Part shown: positions 1 to 6,557 of the stretch, one piece after another
Layout: each line of letters starts with the position of its first letter
Position numbering within the stretch: position 1 is the stretch's first letter
Assembly (NCBI GenBank): GCA_014534155.1
Contig: JACVSB010000032.1
Location: 1 to 11,574 of the forward strand
Source of the DNA: Thermoleophilia bacterium
GTDB lineage: Bacteria > Actinomycetota > Thermoleophilia > Gaiellales > Gaiellaceae
Length of the DNA: 11,574 bases
Reading direction: 5' to 3'
Made by a program: the position numbers and the translations under genes
The notes under the pieces: model-generated
The model's input: the letters and a program-made list of their open reading frames with translations, nothing else
Databases searched by the model: none
Told to the model about the DNA's origin: nothing

Positions 1-629
1 ATCGCGGCCTCGACGCCCTCGATGTCGTTGTACTCGCAGACGACCACGAGATCGGCCACGGCCTTCGGGATCCCGCTCGACCCAGGAGCGGGGGGGATCG
101 TGCCGTCAGCGCGCTTCGACGCCGTCGCGGCGAAGTGCGTGCTCCAGGAGACGTAGTCGTGCCATCCGTGATAGTGCCCCTCGAACTTGAGGATCTTCTC
201 GCGGCCCGTGACGCCGCGTGCCGCGCGAAGCGCGTGGAACGTCGCCTCCGTCCCCGTGCAGCTGAAGATCACCTTCTCGGCCGACGGTACGAGGGAGACG
301 ATCTGCTCGGCGAGCTCGACCTCGAGATCGCTCGCCGCCGCGAACATCGGGCCGTGCGTCTCGAGCACGTCGCGGACGGCGTCGACGACAGCCGGGTGGG
401 AGTGCCCGAGGACGATCGCGCCGAATCCGGCGTGGTAGTCGACGTACTCGTTCCCGTCGGCGTCGCCGACGCGCGCCCCGCTGCCCCGCGTGATGAAGAG
501 CGGGAAGGGTCGTGCCGTTCGTCCTTCGCCGTGGACGCCGCCCGGTGTGACGCGGGACGCTCGCCGGAAGAGCTCCTCGGAACGGCCCGTCGGCACCGAG
601 TACGGGCTCGCGCGCGGCCCGGCTACCAC
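1..629 (-). CDS. Class III PLP-dependent aminotransferase, glutamate-1-semialdehyde aminomutase-like (3' end outside window)
   Basis: About 209 N-terminal residues are present; the frame stays open through the left edge, so the PLP-binding lysine and C-terminal domain are not seen. Visible family features are the N-terminal VTPGGV segment, the DADGNEYVDY and GHSHPAV segments, the phosphate-binding turn CTGTEAT, and EGHYHGWHDY, the stretch whose aromatic residue stacks on the PLP ring. These are typical of the HemL-like branch of class III aminotransferases. The gene is last in a dehydrogenase operon with no other heme genes, so a catabolic or biosynthetic transaminase is more likely than true HemL. 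The chosen GTG at 629 overlaps the aldo/keto reductase stop by 7 nt, in the style of this operon. GTG at 596 would match the usual family N-terminus more closely, and GTG at 644 is also in frame. None has a clear Shine-Dalgarno. Family assignment is firm; substrate is unknown. Confidence 0.88.
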   Translation of the reverse strand, partial: MVAGPRASPYSVPTGRSEELFRRASRVTPGGVHGEGRTARPFPLFITRGSGARVGDADGNEYVDYHAGFGAIVLGHSHPAVVDAVRDVLETHGPMFAAASDLEVELAEQIVSLVPSAEKVIFSCTGTEATFHALRAARGVTGREKILKFEGHYHGWHDYVSWSTHFAATASKRADGTIPPAPGSSGIPKAVADLVVVCEYNDIEGVEAA

Positions 630-1603
630 CGCTGGTGCACCCACGCCGCGACGCGGTCGCGGTAGAGCGTCGAGAGCGCGTCCATCGTGGCGTCGTCGAG
701 CGGCGGGAGGTCCGCCGCCGCCGCGTTCTCGCGCGCCTGCTCGGGGGTCTTCGCTCCGGGAATCACGGTCGTCACCTCGTCGAACATGAGGATCCACCGA
801 AGCGCGAGCTGGGCCATCGTCGTCCCCGCCGGGACGTAGCGGCGCAGCTCCTCGACCGCCTCGAGCCCCTCCTCGAAGGGGACGCCGCCGAACGTCTCGC
901 CGACGTCGAACGCCTCGCCGTGCCGGTTGAAGCGCCGGTGGTCGTCGGCTCCGAACTCGCTCTCGCGCCGGAACTTTCCTGTCAGGAGGCCCGAGGCGAG
1001 CGGAACGCGGACGACGACGGCGACCGCGGCGTCCGCCGCGCGCGGGAGGAAGAGCTCGGCCGGCCGCTGTCTGAAGACGTTGAAGATGATCTGGACGCTC
1101 GCGACGTTCGGCCACTCGAGCGCCTTCAGCCCCTCCTCGACCCGCTCGACGCTGACGCCGTACGCGCGAATCTTCCCGCCCGCGACGAGGTCGTCGAGCG
1201 CCTGGAACACCGAAGGGTCGTAGTACGTCGCCGTCGGCAGCGTGTGCAGCTGCACGAGGTCGAGGGTCTCCTGCTCGAGATTGAGGCGTGAGCGGTCGAC
1301 CCATTCCTCGAGGCGCTCAGCGGTGTACGAGCCGGCCTCGAGCGGAGCCCGGCGCCCGACCTTCGTCGCGATCACGAGGTCGTCGCCCACCTCGCGCCGC
1401 AGGCGCGCGAGCAGGCGCTCGCTGCGCCCGTCGCCGTACACGTCCGCCGTATCGAAGAAGTTGGCGCCGGCTTCCACGGCCGCGCGCAGCGTTCGCAGCG
1501 CGGTAGCCTCGTCCACGTCTCCCCACTCGCCGCCGATCGGCCACGCGCCGAATCCGATCTCGCTCAGCTCGTCCCCGGTCTTCGGGGCCCGGCGGCGCCT
1601 CAT
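623..1603 (-). CDS. Aldo/keto reductase
   Basis: The protein has 326 residues, normal for an aldo/keto reductase (AKR), a cytoplasmic (alpha/beta)8-barrel enzyme that interconverts carbonyls and alcohols with NAD(P)H. The N-terminal strand SEIGFGAWPIGG is typical of the YajO/YghZ-like bacterial branch. The catalytic tetrad is intact by position: D51 and Y56 in FDTADVYGDGRSE, K81 in IATKVG, and H120 in DLVQLHTL. The downstream GGKIRAYGVS strand and the C-terminal segment VTTVIPGAKTPEQARENA, which binds the cofactor phosphate or adenine, are also present. The frame is open further upstream, but ATG at 1603 is the right start: it overlaps the preceding gene's TGA as ATGA and places the first barrel strand at the usual distance. 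No clear Shine-Dalgarno, so translation is probably coupled. It likely acts on an intermediate made by the two upstream dehydrogenases; substrate and direction are not determinable. Confidence 0.93.
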   Translation of the reverse strand: MRRRRAPKTGDELSEIGFGAWPIGGEWGDVDEATALRTLRAAVEAGANFFDTADVYGDGRSERLLARLRREVGDDLVIATKVGRRAPLEAGSYTAERLEEWVDRSRLNLEQETLDLVQLHTLPTATYYDPSVFQALDDLVAGGKIRAYGVSVERVEEGLKALEWPNVASVQIIFNVFRQRPAELFLPRAADAAVAVVVRVPLASGLLTGKFRRESEFGADDHRRFNRHGEAFDVGETFGGVPFEEGLEAVEELRRYVPAGTTMAQLALRWILMFDEVTTVIPGAKTPEQARENAAAADLPPLDDATMDALSTLYRDRVAAWVHQRW

Positions 1604-2760
1604 ACGCGCACGCGGCCGTCGTCGAGCGCTGTCGGGTTCGCAACGGGTCGCCGCTCGATCCGCGCACGAACGATCGCCTGGCAGAGCGCGACATCGTGGA
1701 TCGCGTCCGTCCCCGGCGTGCGCGGCGCTCGGCCGGCGACGATCGCAGCGTGGAACTCGAGGAGCTCCCGCTCGAACGCCTCCTCGTAGCCGACGACGTG
1801 CTCCGTCCGCCACGACGAGACCTCACCCGGCGTGCCACCCTCGAGCGCGAGCTCCGTCGGCGCGTTCCGAAGGTACGGCGACGGGAACGTGAGGAACGCT
1901 CGCCGGTCGGCTGCGTAGAGCGCTATCTCGAGCTCGTAGCGCGTGAGGTGGGGCAGGTCGACCCACATGAGCACGCACTCGGTCGAATCGCCGAAGGCGA
2001 GCGTTGCCGTTACTCCCGCCGCGTCGCCCCAGACGTCCGCGAAGCGAACCTCGGTCGGCTCGCCCAGGAGGCCGCGGACGGCGTTGAGCTCGTGCACCAT
2101 CGAGTCGAGGAGCCAGAAACGGTACGCGCGGCGGATCACCGGGTCCTCGGTTCCGATGGCGTCGGAGATCCGCCGCTCGTCGTCGGCGGCGAGCGCGGCT
2201 AGGACGTCTGCGGGGACGTCTCCTCCCCGCGCGCGGCGGTGGTGGGCGACGTACGGAGTCCACGGCGCCTCCAGCGTCGTGACGCGGACCAGCCGCACGG
2301 GCTCGCCCCACTCGCGGACCTCCTCGTGCAGGCGCTCGTAGGCGGGGTCGTAGCGCTTCGTGTACCCCACCATGAGGACGACGCCGGCCCCGCCGGCCGC
2401 CGCGAGCATCTCGCGCCCCTCTTCCGCCGAGAAGCACATCGGCTTCTCGACGAACACGTGGAGCCCCCGGCGAGCGGCCGCGACGGCGATCGGCGCGTGG
2501 CTTCCCGGCGTGAGCACCATCACGGCGTCGAGGTCGAGCTCGAGCACGTCTCGCCACTCCCGCGTCCGCTTCGCGTCCGGGAAGTACTCCCCGGCGAGCT
2601 CGAGCGCGCTCTCCGAGAGGTCGCAGAGCGCGACGACGTCCCACCGATCCGCCTGAAGGCGAAGCGTGGGCAGGTGGGCGACCTGGGCGATCAGCCCGAG
2701 CCCGACCAGGCCGAGGCGCGGGCGCCGTAGCTCTTCGTTCCTCCCGTGCCCATCAGCCAC
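1600..2760 (-). CDS. Gfo/Idh/MocA family NAD(P)-dependent oxidoreductase
   Basis: A 386-residue protein of the family of sugar and cyclitol dehydrogenases. The N-terminal Rossmann fold shows GLVGLGLIAQ (residues 17-26), with D47 at the tip of the second strand (ALCDLS), which favours NAD. The EKP motif is at 105-107 (catalytic lysine K106). Then come GYTKRYDP (132-139) and a D-x-x-x-H pair, D219/H223 in LLDSMVHELN, matching the family's catalytic Asp/His spacing. An insert of about 45 residues (roughly 165-210) separates the Rossmann domain from this helix. The C-terminal beta-sheet domain ends near TDAIHDVALCQAIVRA. The GTG at 2760 is supported by a good Shine-Dalgarno 6 nt upstream and by an 8-nt overlap with the preceding gene; its 3' end overlaps the aldo/keto reductase by 4 nt. 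It differs enough from its upstream neighbour to be a distinct enzyme, perhaps handling a successive oxidation step. Exact substrate unknown. Confidence 0.94.
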   Translation of the reverse strand: MADGHGRNEELRRPRLGLVGLGLIAQVAHLPTLRLQADRWDVVALCDLSESALELAGEYFPDAKRTREWRDVLELDLDAVMVLTPGSHAPIAVAAARRGLHVFVEKPMCFSAEEGREMLAAAGGAGVVLMVGYTKRYDPAYERLHEEVREWGEPVRLVRVTTLEAPWTPYVAHHRRARGGDVPADVLAALAADDERRISDAIGTEDPVIRRAYRFWLLDSMVHELNAVRGLLGEPTEVRFADVWGDAAGVTATLAFGDSTECVLMWVDLPHLTRYELEIALYAADRRAFLTFPSPYLRNAPTELALEGGTPGEVSSWRTEHVVGYEEAFERELLEFHAAIVAGRAPRTPGTDAIHDVALCQAIVRARIERRPVANPTALDDGRVRV

Positions 2761-3754
2761 GCGATACCTCCGTCAGCGTGACCGGCCGGTGCTCCCGCCA
2801 CGAACGGTCGCACGCCTCCGCGATCCGGAGCGCCTCCAGCGCCTCGACCGGCGGACAGTGGTTCTCGCCGCGACCGAGCGCGAGGTCGACAAAGGCGTCG
2901 GTCTCCGCTCGGAAGGCCTCCTGGAAGCGGTCGAGGAACCCGATGTACGGCGAGCTCGCCGGCGGTTCGGCGCCGGGCTCCAGCGATCGGAGCGGCGTTC
3001 TCCCGTCCACGCCCACGGCGATCGACGCGTCGGAGCCGAGGATCTCGGTCCGGAAGTCGTAGCCCGCCGGGTCGTGGCGCGATCCCGAGACGAGCACGGG
3101 GACGCCGCCCTCCAGCGACACGACGGTAGCGGACGTGTCGACGTCGTCGAAGCGGGCGAAGCGCTCCCACGCCCGCACGCTCCCCGTCGCGTACACCTCC
3201 GTCGCCTCGAGCCGCGTCAGCCATCTCGCCATGTCGAAGTCGTGGACGTGCAGATCCCTGAAGATGCCGCCGCTCGTGGGGATGTACCGCTCGTCGGACG
3301 GCTCGTGGTCGTGGGCGGCGATCCGGAGCGAATACACCGTCCCGAGCTCACCGCCCGAGAGCATCTCACGCGCGCGGCGGAAGGCAGGGTCAAAGCGGCG
3401 CTGGAACGCGATCTGCACCGCGACTCCCGCATCGGCCACGAGCTCGACGACCCGTTCGGTGTCGACGAGATCGACGCTGATCGGCTTCTCGCAGAGAACG
3501 GGGAGACCGCGACCGACCGCCTCCGCGATCTGCGCCGGATGCTCCCCAGTCACCGTCGAGACCACGATGGCGTCGAGGTCGGCGCGAAGGACGTCCGGGA
3601 CGCTCGCCCACCCGGCCCCGAGCGGCTCGGCGACGCGACGTGCTCGCTCGGGGTCGTGGCTCCCGACGACGACTCGCTCGACGTCGCGGTGCGCCGCGAG
3701 CGCCCCGGCGCGGAACGCACCCATTCGACCCGTACCGAGCACGCCGACCTGCAC
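2753..3754 (-). CDS. Gfo/Idh/MocA family dehydrogenase, inositol 2-dehydrogenase (IolG)-like
   Basis: A 333-residue protein, the usual IolG size. The Rossmann motif GVLGTGRMG starts at residue 4. EKP is at 89-91 (K90). The segment GGIFRDLHVHDFDMARWL gives D167 and H171, corresponding to the Lys/Asp/His catalytic set of myo-inositol 2-dehydrogenase; this HDFDMARWL signature is the closest family hallmark. QRRFDPAF (118-125) is also typical. Inositol dehydrogenase oxidises inositol to a keto-inositol with NAD, but relatives act on other sugars and cyclitols, so the substrate is open. At the tip of the second strand the sequence reads GSHDP, with S32 where NAD-specific members usually have Asp, so NADP use is possible. 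It is the first gene of the dehydrogenase operon. GTG 3754 is the only suitable start; it lies 2 nt from a LacI-type operator and has no Shine-Dalgarno, which suggests a leaderless or very short-leader mRNA. Confidence 0.93.
   Translation of the reverse strand: MQVGVLGTGRMGAFRAGALAAHRDVERVVVGSHDPERARRVAEPLGAGWASVPDVLRADLDAIVVSTVTGEHPAQIAEAVGRGLPVLCEKPISVDLVDTERVVELVADAGVAVQIAFQRRFDPAFRRAREMLSGGELGTVYSLRIAAHDHEPSDERYIPTSGGIFRDLHVHDFDMARWLTRLEATEVYATGSVRAWERFARFDDVDTSATVVSLEGGVPVLVSGSRHDPAGYDFRTEILGSDASIAVGVDGRTPLRSLEPGAEPPASSPYIGFLDRFQEAFRAETDAFVDLALGRGENHCPPVEALEALRIAEACDRSWREHRPVTLTEVSRG
2767..2771 (-). promoter_or_regulatory. Ribosome binding site for the second Gfo/Idh/MocA gene
   Basis: GGAGG on the minus strand, followed by the 6-nt spacer TATCGC and the GTG at 2760. 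It lies inside the 3' end of the iolG-like gene. It settles the GTG start, because the only nearby ATG (2753) is in another frame. Confidence 0.75.
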
Positions 3755-3756
3755 CG

Positions 3757-3772
3757 TGGAAACGATTGCATA
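3757..3772. promoter_or_regulatory. LacI-family operator upstream of the iolG-like operon
   Basis: The plus strand reads TGGAAACGATTGCATA. It is an imperfect inverted repeat with a central CG, the form recognised by LacI/PurR/CcpA-type repressors. It matches the site at 10666-10681 at 14 of 16 positions, and both are preceded by cg. It lies between the divergent starts: 2 nt upstream of the minus-strand GTG at 3754 and 14 nt upstream of the proposed plus-strand TTG at 3787. Binding here would be expected to block the dehydrogenase operon promoter and might also affect the divergent gene. On the minus strand the TATGCA within it could be part of a -10 element; no convincing -35 is visible. Confidence 0.7.
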
Positions 3773-3786
3773 CTCTTCGCTTCCCG

Positions 3787-4731
3787 TTGACCCGAACGCG
3801 CCTCCGCGTGGTCGACGCCGTCGTCGTCGGCACGATCGTCCTCGTCGGGGTGGCGGCGGCTCTCGATGCGGTCGTGCCCCGCGCGCCGCGCGGGCCCGCG
3901 CTGGCGGCGCTCGTGCGGATCGGCGCCGATTCGCGTGCGCGAAGCGAGCGTCGCCTTCGCGCCGCGGGGGTGCGCGGAACGCTCGTCGTCGCGGACGCCG
4001 GATGCCGGCTCGCGGTGCTTCCGCTTCCCACGCTCACGCCCGTCCGCGATCTCGGCGCCGGGGGCTGCGACGCCGCGGTATCGCCGCGGTCTCCGCGCCC
4101 GTCCGGATGGTTCGCATGGCGCGACCCGAGCTTCCTGGTCGCACGCTGCGTCGCAGGCGGGTTGGAGGTTGCAGCCCCGGGCGGCCCGCGCGTCCGCTTC
4201 GTCCGCGGTTGCGCGCCAGCGTGGAAGCCGGACGGGACGCTCACGTACGTCAGGCGAGGCGAGGTTGCGCACTTCCCGCACGCCGGCCGGGCGCGCGTCG
4301 CGCTCGCCCGCTACCAGCTCGATCGCGCCTTCGGCGCTCGTCGCCGGCCTCGCGTACGGGCGATCGCCTGGGCTACGGAGGCGCGCTGCGCGGCCCTCGT
4401 GGAGCTCGACCACGCCGACTCCGTCGTCCTTGCGTTCTTCGACGACGGGGAGCTCGTCTCGAGCCGCCGGATCGACCCGCACGCATCGGGAGTCGCCGTC
4501 CGCTCCGAGGCCCGCGAAGCGGTCGTGCTCGCGCGAGCGTCGCACCATGCCGTCCTGTACGGTCGCGGCTCGTCGCGGCGCGCGCTCGGCGACGACGTGC
4601 TCGACGCTTCGTGGGCGCCGGACGGCGGCTGGCTTGCGGTCGCCCGCTCCGGGGGGATCGACCTCCTCGACGAAGACAGCGAGACGAGAGCTCGTCTGCC
4701 GATCGACGCACGCGCGGTCGCCTGGCGTTGA
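3787..4731 (+). CDS. Membrane-anchored hypothetical protein with beta-propeller-like repeats
   Basis: I do not recognise a named family. From TTG 3787 the product is 314 residues. A short basic N-terminus (LTRTRLR) leads into one hydrophobic segment (residues 8-30), followed by about 280 residues probably outside the membrane. Repeated short beta-strand units with W-x-PDG turns (W146-G150 and W276-G280) and ending strands such as LAVARSGGIDLLD resemble WD40-like/PD40 (TolB-type) propeller blades, although there are too few clear repeats to build a full propeller by eye. Cysteines at 73, 94, 121 and 142 could pair as disulfides. Codon use matches the neighbours, supporting a real gene. The start is uncertain: GTG 3808 would leave little positive charge before the membrane segment; TTG 3766 lies inside the operator; the frame is open still further upstream but there it overlaps iolG. 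No Shine-Dalgarno is seen. It diverges from the iolG-like operon and converges, with a 3-nt gap, on the MBL gene. Confidence 0.72.
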   Translation: MTRTRLRVVDAVVVGTIVLVGVAAALDAVVPRAPRGPALAALVRIGADSRARSERRLRAAGVRGTLVVADAGCRLAVLPLPTLTPVRDLGAGGCDAAVSPRSPRPSGWFAWRDPSFLVARCVAGGLEVAAPGGPRVRFVRGCAPAWKPDGTLTYVRRGEVAHFPHAGRARVALARYQLDRAFGARRRPRVRAIAWATEARCAALVELDHADSVVLAFFDDGELVSSRRIDPHASGVAVRSEAREAVVLARASHHAVLYGRGSSRRALGDDVLDASWAPDGGWLAVARSGGIDLLDEDSETRARLPIDARAVAWR

Positions 4732-4734
4732 CGT

Positions 4735-6555
4735 CTACGCCTCGAGCGTCACGATTCCCTCGCACGCCTGGACGAAGCGCGCGGCGCCGAGGTCCACGTC
4801 GGCTGCGAGAACGTGCCGCCGCCCTGGCGCCGCGTCGTCGGCGGCGCGGATGGAGAACGCGAGCGCGCGTTCGCCGCCCGGCTCGACCGGCTCGGTTGCG
4901 GTCTCGCGATCCGACGCCCATCCCGGCGGAAGAACGAGCCGGACCGTGGCCTCGGTCGGCCGGTCGGCGTGGTTCACGACCACGACCTCGACGAGGAACG
5001 CGCGGCCCGGACGGGCCTGCACCTGGTAGGGGCGGAAGAGCGCGAATCCAGGGTCGAGCGAAAGCCCGGTCGGGACACCCGGCGGGACGAGGTCGGCCAG
5101 TGCTGCCTCGAGGTCGTCCGCCCACGCGCACAGGCCGTCGAACGCGGCGTCGTCCACCGGGATCGGCCCGTCGTGGCCGGTCAGGAGGACGTCCGGCTGG
5201 AAGTCGCGAACGGTGTCGATCCCTGCGCGAAAGGAGCCCGGGCGGAAGCGGTTCCGAAAGACCGGTCCGCCTCCGCGGAGAGCCCGTCTCCCGTCGAGCT
5301 GGATCTCGTCGCCCGTCACCGCCACCCGCCGGCCGTCGACCTTGCCGAAGAGGCCCGCCGCGTACCACGTATGGCCGGGAAGGTGCCGCGCGACGAACGA
5401 GAACGCGTCCCACTCGACCATCTCGTTCGGCCCGATCCGGCGGTCGACGGCGATCGGTTCGCTCCAGGTGGCGGGAAGGCGGTACGCCGCAGGCCGCTCG
5501 AGCACGTCCGCGACCGGGTCGAAGGCCCAGACGGCCGTTCCGAAGCGGTCACGAAGGTGGTGGAACCCCGCCACGTGGTCGTCGTGGTAGTGCGTCGCGA
5601 CGACGACGTCCACGCTGCGGACGCCGTACTCGCGCTCGAGCTCGCCCAGGCTGTGCTCGACGAACCGGCACTCGCCGCTCGCAACGTGGCCGAGGAAGCC
5701 CGGGAAGCCGTAGTCGAAGAAGAGCGCACGGCCTTCGCTCCCGAGCAGGACGTGGAAGTTGGCGGACGTTTGCACGACCGAGAGCAGATGCTCGCTCACC
5801 CGCTCGACCGCGAAGTCGGCGGCGAGGCGCGGCTCGAGGTCACCGACGAACCGCCCTCCGGTCACGTGAAGGAGGCGGCGCAGCCGCCGCTCGAGCGTCT
5901 CGAGCGTCGCTTCGGGATCCTCGATCACGCCGCCGTGCGAGGGCGCGATGCGATCGGGCCTTCGCGCGCGGAGCTGCTGCACCGAGTGGAGCGCCGCATC
6001 CAGGCCGTCCGGATCGCTGTAGTCCCACTGCAGGTCGTGCACTCGCCACACCCGGCCGCCCTCGTGGACGAGGTCGCCGGAGAAGGCCCAGCGAACGCCG
6101 TCGACCTCGGCGAGGTACGTGACCGACCCCTTGGTGTGGCCCGGCGTCGGGAAGACGAGCAGCTCCAGGTCGTTCCAGGCGAAGAGCGCGTAGTCGGCGA
6201 GCGTGCGGTCGACCCTGACGTCGGCGAGCGGCCGGTCGAACACGTTGCTGCAGTCGTAGAGGTCGAAGACCCGCTGTTGCTGCCAGAGCGCGTCCGCGTG
6301 GGCAACCCAGTGCGCGAAGCGCGTGGGCACGGCGAGGCGCGCCTCCGTCCGCGCGACCGCGCTCGCCCCCGCGCACTGGTCTCGGTGCTGGTGTGTGAGG
6401 AGGACCCAGTCGGGCGCGATGCCGACCGCGGCTAGCTCGTCGAGAATCGCTCCCGTCCCGACGTCGATCACGATCGCCGCGCGGCCGGCGGTGAGGACGT
6501 AGACGTTGCATGCCTCGTCGAAGCGGTAGACGCGTTCGGAGAGCGGCTCGAGCAC
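4735..6555 (-). CDS. Tandem metallo-beta-lactamase-fold hydrolase with C-terminal NEW3-like beta-sandwich domain
   Basis: A 606-residue cytoplasmic-type protein (no signal peptide) carrying two MBL folds in one chain. Domain 1 (about 1-230): THQHRDQ at 54-60 (H55, H57, D59, with Q60 in place of the usual last histidine), H140 in TPGHTKGS, D161 in FSGDLVHEGG, H207 in PSHGG. Domain 2 (about 250-465): the canonical THYHDDH at 321-327, H395 in LPGHTW, D416 in VTGDE, H461 in TGHDG. Domain 2 thus has a complete dinuclear metal ligand set; domain 1 lacks one ligand. After a helical linker, residues about 520-606 form an Ig-like domain (NHADRPTEATVRLVLPPGW, then APGRRHVLAADV) resembling the NEW3 domain found on glycosidases. 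MBL hydrolases of this type cleave esters, lactones or similar bonds with metal-bound water; the substrate here is unknown. GTG 6555 follows the permease stop by 2 nt, with GGA directly before it. Last gene of the transporter operon. Confidence 0.9.
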   Translation of the reverse strand: MLEPLSERVYRFDEACNVYVLTAGRAAIVIDVGTGAILDELAAVGIAPDWVLLTHQHRDQCAGASAVARTEARLAVPTRFAHWVAHADALWQQQRVFDLYDCSNVFDRPLADVRVDRTLADYALFAWNDLELLVFPTPGHTKGSVTYLAEVDGVRWAFSGDLVHEGGRVWRVHDLQWDYSDPDGLDAALHSVQQLRARRPDRIAPSHGGVIEDPEATLETLERRLRRLLHVTGGRFVGDLEPRLAADFAVERVSEHLLSVVQTSANFHVLLGSEGRALFFDYGFPGFLGHVASGECRFVEHSLGELEREYGVRSVDVVVATHYHDDHVAGFHHLRDRFGTAVWAFDPVADVLERPAAYRLPATWSEPIAVDRRIGPNEMVEWDAFSFVARHLPGHTWYAAGLFGKVDGRRVAVTGDEIQLDGRRALRGGGPVFRNRFRPGSFRAGIDTVRDFQPDVLLTGHDGPIPVDDAAFDGLCAWADDLEAALADLVPPGVPTGLSLDPGFALFRPYQVQARPGRAFLVEVVVVNHADRPTEATVRLVLPPGWASDRETATEPVEPGGERALAFSIRAADDAAPGRRHVLAADVDLGAARFVQACEGIVTLEA

Positions 6556-6557
6556 TC

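Noticed and set aside
1..629. Calling the aminotransferase HemL (heme biosynthesis)
   Set aside because: The fold group fits, but the neighbours are catabolic dehydrogenases and no heme genes are present; many HemL-like class III enzymes have other substrates.
1604..1813. A longer aldo/keto reductase start at 1813
   Set aside because: The added 70 residues are Arg-rich, unlike the family, and overlap the dehydrogenase gene. ATG 1603 gives the standard N-terminus and an ATGA coupling.
4732..4734. A bidirectional terminator between the convergent genes
   Set aside because: Only 3 nt separate the two stop codons, and I see no hairpin plus T-run crossing the junction.
3135..6122. A 995-codon open frame on the plus strand
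   Set aside because: The translation is an Arg/Ser/Pro/Gly-rich low-complexity string with no motif, and it runs antisense to the iolG-like and MBL genes and across the propeller-like gene in another frame. It is a high-GC shadow frame.
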